From: Cupriavidus campinensis
GTDB lineage: Bacteria; Pseudomonadota; Gammaproteobacteria; Burkholderiales; Burkholderiaceae
Length of the DNA stretch: 60,735 nt
Assembly (NCBI RefSeq): GCF_905397395.1
Contig: NZ_CAJPVH010000034.1
Coordinates: forward strand, 1-60,735
Reading direction: 5' to 3'
The notes under the pieces are model-generated. The model was given only the letters and a program-made list of their open reading frames with translations, had not been told where the DNA came from and did no database searches. Of the stretch, positions 56,723-60,735 are shown piece by piece. Both the position numbers and the translations under genes were made by a program. Positions within the stretch are counted from its first letter, which is position 1; each line of letters starts with the position of its first letter.

Positions 56723-57499
56723 ATGGCCGACGAACTGCGCTTCTTCCTGACCGCCCTCGGCTACTTCACGCGCGTGCCGCTGCCGCAGCGGCTGGCCGGC
56801 TGGGTCGGTTTCCAGCCGCACTTCCTCAACGCGGCGGCGCGCTACTTTCCGCTGGTGGGGCTGCTGGTGGGCGTGGCCGGCGCGCTGGTCACCTGGGGCG
56901 CGCTGGCCTTGTGGAGCGCCCCCGTGGCCGTGGCGCTGGGCATGATCGCCACGCTGCTGCTGACCGGTGCGTTCCATGAGGATGGCCTGGCCGATTGCGT
57001 GGATGCCTTCGGCGGCGGCTACCGGCGCGAGGACGTGCTGGCCATCATGCACGACTCGCGCGTGGGCGCGTTCGGGGCCATCGCCATCGTCATGGCGCTG
57101 CTGCTCAAGTGGCAGCTGCTGCTGGCCACGGGCGACGCGGGCGGGCTGGCCGTGCTGCTGGCAGTGCTGGTAGCCGGCCATGGCGCGAGCCGGGCGATGG
57201 CGATCTCCTTCCTCGCCACGCACGACTATGTGCGCGCCGAAGGCAAGGCCAAGCCGGTGGCACAGCGGCTGGCCGGGGCCGGCCTGCTGTTCGCGCTGGT
57301 CTGCGGCGTGGCGCCGCTGGTGCTGCTTGGGCCGATGTTCGCGGGCGTGGCCATCGTCGTGCTGGTAGGGGTGCGCGCCGCGCTGGGCGCGTACTTCGTG
57401 CGCCGGCTGGGCGGCTACACCGGCGATTGCCTCGGCATGGCGCAGCAATGCGGCGAACTGTCGATCTACCTCGTGGCGGCCGCATGGACGTGGTCCTGA
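56723..57499 (+). CDS. cobS: Adenosylcobinamide-GDP ribazoletransferase (cobalamin synthase)
   Basis: This 258-residue integral membrane enzyme joins adenosylcobinamide-GDP with alpha-ribazole (phosphate). The motif HEDGLADCVDAFGGGYRREDVLAIMHDSRVGAFGA holds the metal-binding acidic residues. Several hydrophobic segments follow and the C-terminal GGYTGDCLGMAQQCGEL completes the family pattern. The next gene, cobC, overlaps its 3' end by 16 bp. Confidence 0.95.
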   Translation: MADELRFFLTALGYFTRVPLPQRLAGWVGFQPHFLNAAARYFPLVGLLVGVAGALVTWGALALWSAPVAVALGMIATLLLTGAFHEDGLADCVDAFGGGYRREDVLAIMHDSRVGAFGAIAIVMALLLKWQLLLATGDAGGLAVLLAVLVAGHGASRAMAISFLATHDYVRAEGKAKPVAQRLAGAGLLFALVCGVAPLVLLGPMFAGVAIVVLVGVRAALGAYFVRRLGGYTGDCLGMAQQCGELSIYLVAAAWTWS

Positions 57500-58080
57500 T
57501 CCGCCACGCCCGGCCGGAAGTGGCGCCGGGCATCTGCTACGGCGCGCTGGACCTCGCGCTGGCGCTGCCCGTCTCGCCGCCCGCCGAGCGGATCGTCGCC
57601 ACGCTGGACGGCCTGCGGCCGGACCGCATCCTGACCAGCCCGGCGGCCCGCGCGCGCGACACGGCGACAGCCTTGTCCCACGGCATCGACACCCGCATCG
57701 ACCTGGAAATCGAACCGCGCCTGCGCGAGCTGGACTTCGGCCAGTGGGAAGGGCGGGAGTGGGCGACCATCGACCGCGCCGATCTCGACCACTGGGCAGC
57801 GAACCTGATGGCGGCGCGCCCCCACGGCGGCGAGAGTGCTGCGCAGGTCATGGCGCGCGTGGTGGACTGGGCCGGTTCGCTGCCGGCCGACGCCGGCGGC
57901 TGCCTGTGGGTGGTGACCCACGCCGGCCCCATCCGCATGCTGGCCGCGCACTGGCTGGGCCTGCCGCTGGCGCGCACGCTGGCGTGGGAACTGGGCTTTG
58001 GCGCCACGTGCCGTTTCCATCTGGAGGGTACGGATGGCAGCGGCGCACGGCTCGGCTGGTGGAACCGGCTGTCGAACTAG
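57484..58080 (+). CDS. cobC: Alpha-ribazole phosphatase (histidine phosphatase family)
   Basis: The ATG at 57484 gives 198 residues and overlaps cobS by 16 bp. The catalytic motif is VLIRHARPEV near residues 4-13. Other family features are TSPAARARDTA, LRELDFGQWEGREWATI and VTHAGPIRMLAA with the second histidine. It removes the phosphate from alpha-ribazole phosphate or cobalamin phosphate. It is the last gene of the plus-strand B12 operon and converges with btuF. Confidence 0.9.
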   Translation: MDVVLIRHARPEVAPGICYGALDLALALPVSPPAERIVATLDGLRPDRILTSPAARARDTATALSHGIDTRIDLEIEPRLRELDFGQWEGREWATIDRADLDHWAANLMAARPHGGESAAQVMARVVDWAGSLPADAGGCLWVVTHAGPIRMLAAHWLGLPLARTLAWELGFGATCRFHLEGTDGSGARLGWWNRLSN

Positions 58081-58112
58081 TTCGAATTCGGTCGAACGAG
58101 TACGAATCTGAG

Positions 58113-59015
58113 TCAGGACGGCCGGCGCGAGCGCGCGATATCGAGATCCTTGCATATCTCGGCCGCGCCCTGCACCACGCGCGGGCCGGCGCGGTTGACC
58201 AGGTCACCGTCGATGATGAACAGGTTGTTGCGCGCCACCGCCGTCACCGACTTCCATTTTTCCCACATCGAGAAATCCGCCAGCGGCTTGTCCGGCCGCG
58301 TGGCGCCGATGCCCGCCGTCATCATCGCCTCGGGGTTGCCGGCCACCACCGCTTCCACGGACACGGTCGGCACCAGCGGCGGTTCGTTCCCGAACAGGTT
58401 GCGGCCGCCGCACAGCGCCAGCATGTCGCTGACCATGTGCTGGCCGTTCAGCGTCATCAGCGGCTGCTGCCAGACCTGATAGAAGACCGTCACCGGGGGC
58501 CGGTTGGCGTAGGTCTTGCGCAGCGTCTCCACCTGCTGGCGGAAGTCCGCGGCGGCGCGCGTGGCCACCGGGCCGGTGTCCATCAGCTTGCCCAGCTTCT
58601 CCAGGTTTTCCGGGATCGATTCGAGCTTGCGCGGCTCGCTGAAGTACAGCGGCAGGCCGAGCGCGCGCAGGCGGTCGGTCTGCTTCTGCGCGTTGCCGTG
58701 GCGCCAGACCACGATCAGGTCCGGCTTCAGCGCGGCAATTCGTTCGAGGTCCAGCGCCTTGTTGTCGCCCACGCGCGGCAGGTCGCGCGCCTGCGGGGGG
58801 TAGTCGCTGTACGAGACCGTGCCGACGATGCGGTCGCCGCCGCCAGCGGCGTAGAGCAGCTCCGTCACATGCGGGGCCAGCGAGACGATGCGGCGCGCGG
58901 GCTGGGCCAGCGTCACGGTGTTGCCGGCATCGTCGATCACGGAGATGGCCGCGTGGGCGGGGCAGGTCAGTAGCGCGGCAACCAGGGTGGTCAGCGCGGC
59001 GATGGACTTCGTCAT
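58113..59015 (-). CDS. btuF: Periplasmic cobalamin-binding protein
   Basis: The ATG at 59015 gives 300 residues with a signal peptide ending near Ala23 (CPAHA). The helical-backbone binding-protein pattern is clear: RRIVSLAPHVTELLYAAGGGDRIVGTVSYSDYPPQARDLPRVG, then LERIAALKPDLIVVWRHGN, and a C-terminal AARN-type VARNNLFIIDGDLVNRAGPRVVQGAAEI. It delivers B12 to BtuCD, yet it lies on the opposite strand from them in a second operon with cobD and cbiB. Confidence 0.93.
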   Translation of the reverse strand: MTKSIAALTTLVAALLTCPAHAAISVIDDAGNTVTLAQPARRIVSLAPHVTELLYAAGGGDRIVGTVSYSDYPPQARDLPRVGDNKALDLERIAALKPDLIVVWRHGNAQKQTDRLRALGLPLYFSEPRKLESIPENLEKLGKLMDTGPVATRAAADFRQQVETLRKTYANRPPVTVFYQVWQQPLMTLNGQHMVSDMLALCGGRNLFGNEPPLVPTVSVEAVVAGNPEAMMTAGIGATRPDKPLADFSMWEKWKSVTAVARNNLFIIDGDLVNRAGPRVVQGAAEICKDLDIARSRRPS

Positions 59016-59016
59016 G

Positions 59017-60045
59017 TCAGGGGGCGAGAGAGGAGGTGGCGTCGGCCAGCGCGCGGTCAAGCCGGCGCCAGCAGGGTTCGTCATCGGGTGGCAGGCCCAG
59101 GCGCAGGCTGGCGGGGCAGCCGCCGGCCGCATCGAACAGCCGGGTCCACACGCCTTGCTGCGCCAGCGCCGCGTGCAGGGCCGGCGCGCGGGCATCGGGG
59201 ATCCAGCTGAACAGCGGCTGCGACACCGGGGACAGCCCGTGTTCGCGCAGCAGCATGGCCAGCCGCTGGCCGGCGGCGGCCAGCCTGGCGCGCGTGGCGT
59301 GCTGCCAGTCGGTATCGGCAAGGGCATGCTGGGCGACGGCGCGCGCCGGGCCGGAGACGGTCCAGTGGCCGAGTTGATCGCCGAGAGCCGCGAGCAGGTC
59401 CGGCGCGGCGAACACGAATCCGCAGCGCACGCCCGCCAGCCCATAGAACTTGCCGAGCGAGCGCAGCACGACGAGGCCCGGCGCGGCGGCCTCCGCCACC
59501 AGCGACGGCGCGGCCAGCGCATCCATGAAGGCCTCGTCCACGACCAGCGTGCCGTGCCGGGCCGCCACTTGCCGATGCCAGTGGCGCAGCGTCTGCGCCG
59601 GCAGCAGCCGCGCGGTGGGGTTGTTCGGATTCACGACCACCAGATGGTCGAGGTCATCGGCCAGATCGACCCGGGCGAAATCGGCTTCATCGAGCGGCAC
59701 GACCGTGTGCCCGGCCAGCGCGAACGCCGGGGCGTACTCGCTGTACCCGAGCGCGGCAATGCCCACCCGCCCGGGCCGCAGCAGGCGCGGTAGCGTGCGG
59801 ATGGCCGCCTGCGAGCCGGCGACCGGCAACGCGTGCGCACCGCCGTAGGCGCGCGCGGCGATGTCCGCCAGGGCGTCATCGTCCTGCGGCAACCGTTGCC
59901 AGACCTCGGCGGGCAGCGGCGGCACCGGGTAGCCATCGGGATTGATGCCCGTGGACAGGTCGAGCCATTCGGCCACGGGCCGGCCATAACGGCGCGCGGC
60001 GGCGAGCAGGTTGCCGCCATGGCGGATCGGGGCGAGGGCGCTCAT
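59017..60045 (-). CDS. cobD: L-threonine-O-3-phosphate decarboxylase (CobD-type aminotransferase-fold enzyme)
   Basis: The ATG at 60045 gives 342 residues and overlaps the cbiB stop in an ATGA junction. The class I/II aminotransferase fold shows DLSTGINPDGYP, AGSQAAIRTLPRLL, VVNPNNPTARLL, VVDEAFMD and the PLP-lysine motif RSLGKFYGLAGVRCGF. It makes (R)-1-amino-2-propanol phosphate, the linker that CbiB attaches to the corrin ring. btuF follows after one base. Confidence 0.93.
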   Translation of the reverse strand: MSALAPIRHGGNLLAAARRYGRPVAEWLDLSTGINPDGYPVPPLPAEVWQRLPQDDDALADIAARAYGGAHALPVAGSQAAIRTLPRLLRPGRVGIAALGYSEYAPAFALAGHTVVPLDEADFARVDLADDLDHLVVVNPNNPTARLLPAQTLRHWHRQVAARHGTLVVDEAFMDALAAPSLVAEAAAPGLVVLRSLGKFYGLAGVRCGFVFAAPDLLAALGDQLGHWTVSGPARAVAQHALADTDWQHATRARLAAAGQRLAMLLREHGLSPVSQPLFSWIPDARAPALHAALAQQGVWTRLFDAAGGCPASLRLGLPPDDEPCWRRLDRALADATSSLAP

Positions 60046-60735
60046 GCGGCCACCTCCAGCCCCATCGCCAGCGGCACGCTCAGCATCGCCAGCCCGAGCC
60101 AGAGCCACAGCGTGCGCTGCACCAGCCGCAGGCAGGCATCGACATGGGCCGCGCCGGGCCGCTCGCCCACGCCGAGGGGCGGGCGCTCCTCCCACTCGCC
60201 GTGATAGCGCGCGCCGCCACCGAGCGCCACGCCCACCGCGCCGGCGCCGGCCGCCATCACCGGACCCGCGTTGGGGCTGGACCACGCGGGCGCCTGCGTG
60301 CGCCAGCAGCGCAGCGCCTGCCCGGTAGCGCCGAGCAGCGCATAGGTCAGCGCGGTCAGCCGGGCGGGGATCAGGTTGAGGCCATCGTCGATCCGCGCGG
60401 CGGCCCAGCCGAAATGCAGCAGGCGCGGCGTGCGATAGCCCCACATCGCGTCGAGCGTATTGGCGAGCCGGAATACGATCACCGCCGGCGCGCCGCCGAT
60501 GAAGAACCAGAACAGCGCGCCGAAGATGGCATCGTTGCCGTTCTCGAGCGCCGATTCGCAGGCGGCGCGGGCCAGCGCCTCGGCGTCGGCATCGGTGGTG
60601 TCGCGGGAGACGATGCGCGCGGTCAGCCGGCTGGCATCGGCAAGGTCGTTGCGCGCCAGCTCGGCGGCAATCGGCGCGATGTGCTGGTCCATTCTGCACG
60701 CGCCCAGCGCCGAGTATAGCGCCGCCGCGTGCAGG
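60042..60735 (-). CDS. cbiB: Cobinamide-phosphate synthase CbiB (5' end beyond the window)
   Basis: About 231 residues of the C-terminal portion are present and the frame remains open to the window edge, so the start is missing. Usual CbiB length is about 310-330. Seen features are IVSRDT, LARAACESALENGNDAIFGALFWFFIGGAPAVIVFRLANTLDAMWGYRT, FGWAAARIDDGLNLIPARLTAL and hydrophobic segments near the C terminus. The membrane enzyme attaches aminopropanol or its phosphate to cobyric acid. It is in one operon with cobD and btuF. Confidence 0.92.
   Translation of the reverse strand, partial: LHAAALYSALGACRMDQHIAPIAAELARNDLADASRLTARIVSRDTTDADAEALARAACESALENGNDAIFGALFWFFIGGAPAVIVFRLANTLDAMWGYRTPRLLHFGWAAARIDDGLNLIPARLTALTYALLGATGQALRCWRTQAPAWSSPNAGPVMAAGAGAVGVALGGGARYHGEWEERPPLGVGERPGAAHVDACLRLVQRTLWLWLGLAMLSVPLAMGLEVAA

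Overview
The window is a high-GC, gene-dense chromosomal segment of a beta-proteobacterium. The best fit is Burkholderiaceae, Cupriavidus/Ralstonia-like. This rests on gene content and order: a cysB / TauE-cysI-DUF934-cysHDN-cobA sulfate assimilation locus, holC followed by a DUF2486-like gene, pepA divergent from lptFG, zapA followed by 6S RNA, and a cobalamin-riboswitch salvage locus. The organism call is an inference; no rRNA is present.

Layout. 1-2537: the end of an efflux operon (outer-membrane NodT-type lipoprotein) and two small exported proteins. 2693-6077: an aspartate decarboxylation/antiport pair, aspD-aspT. 6097-10015: a reactive-sulfur module made of a persulfide dioxygenase-like MBL protein, a BigR/SqrR-type repressor with a perfect operator palindrome over its promoter, a split YeeE/YedE transporter and a ClC-type channel. 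A tRNA-Leu(CAA) gene with its own promoter and terminator follows. 10521-15146: an esterase, a beta-hydroxyacid dehydrogenase, a secreted DUF1996 protein and a methyltransferase. 15201-23351: sulfate assimilation. 23491-25249: an orphan gene and a MocR regulator that share a promoter motif. 25352-29350: cyoABCD. 29403-34740: cbiX, lptG, lptF, pepA, holC and a DUF2486-like gene. 34824-40664: ilvD divergent from a LysR gene, then lgt, an M48 protease and a DUF898 protein. 40665-47175: a malonate locus (GntR regulator, malonyl-CoA decarboxylase, Bug-type binding protein, enoyl-CoA hydratase-like protein, malonyl-CoA synthetase). 47230-50628: SIMPL, TauE and EVE proteins, 6S RNA, zapA and a ZapB-like gene. 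50844 to the end: a cobalamin riboswitch and B12 uptake/salvage genes (btuBCD, cobO, cobT, cobS, cobC on +; btuF, cobD, cbiB on -).

How it works together. Sulfate becomes APS (CysDN), then sulfite (CysH, which has the four-cysteine APS-reductase signature), then sulfide (CysI). CobA and the CbiX chelatase about 6 kb away could supply siroheme for CysI. The persulfide module handles excess reactive sulfur. MatB and malonyl-CoA decarboxylase convert malonate to malonyl-CoA and then acetyl-CoA. The cobalamin genes take up and remodel corrinoids under riboswitch control; no corrin-ring synthesis genes are visible.

Most of the window is ordinary core genome. The parts most worth a second look are the persulfide module with its appended ClC protein, the motif shared by the MocR promoter and the orphan gene, the hairpins between zapA and 6S RNA, the 12-bp tandem repeat inside the decarboxylase gene, and the 780-bp gap ahead of the malonate regulator.
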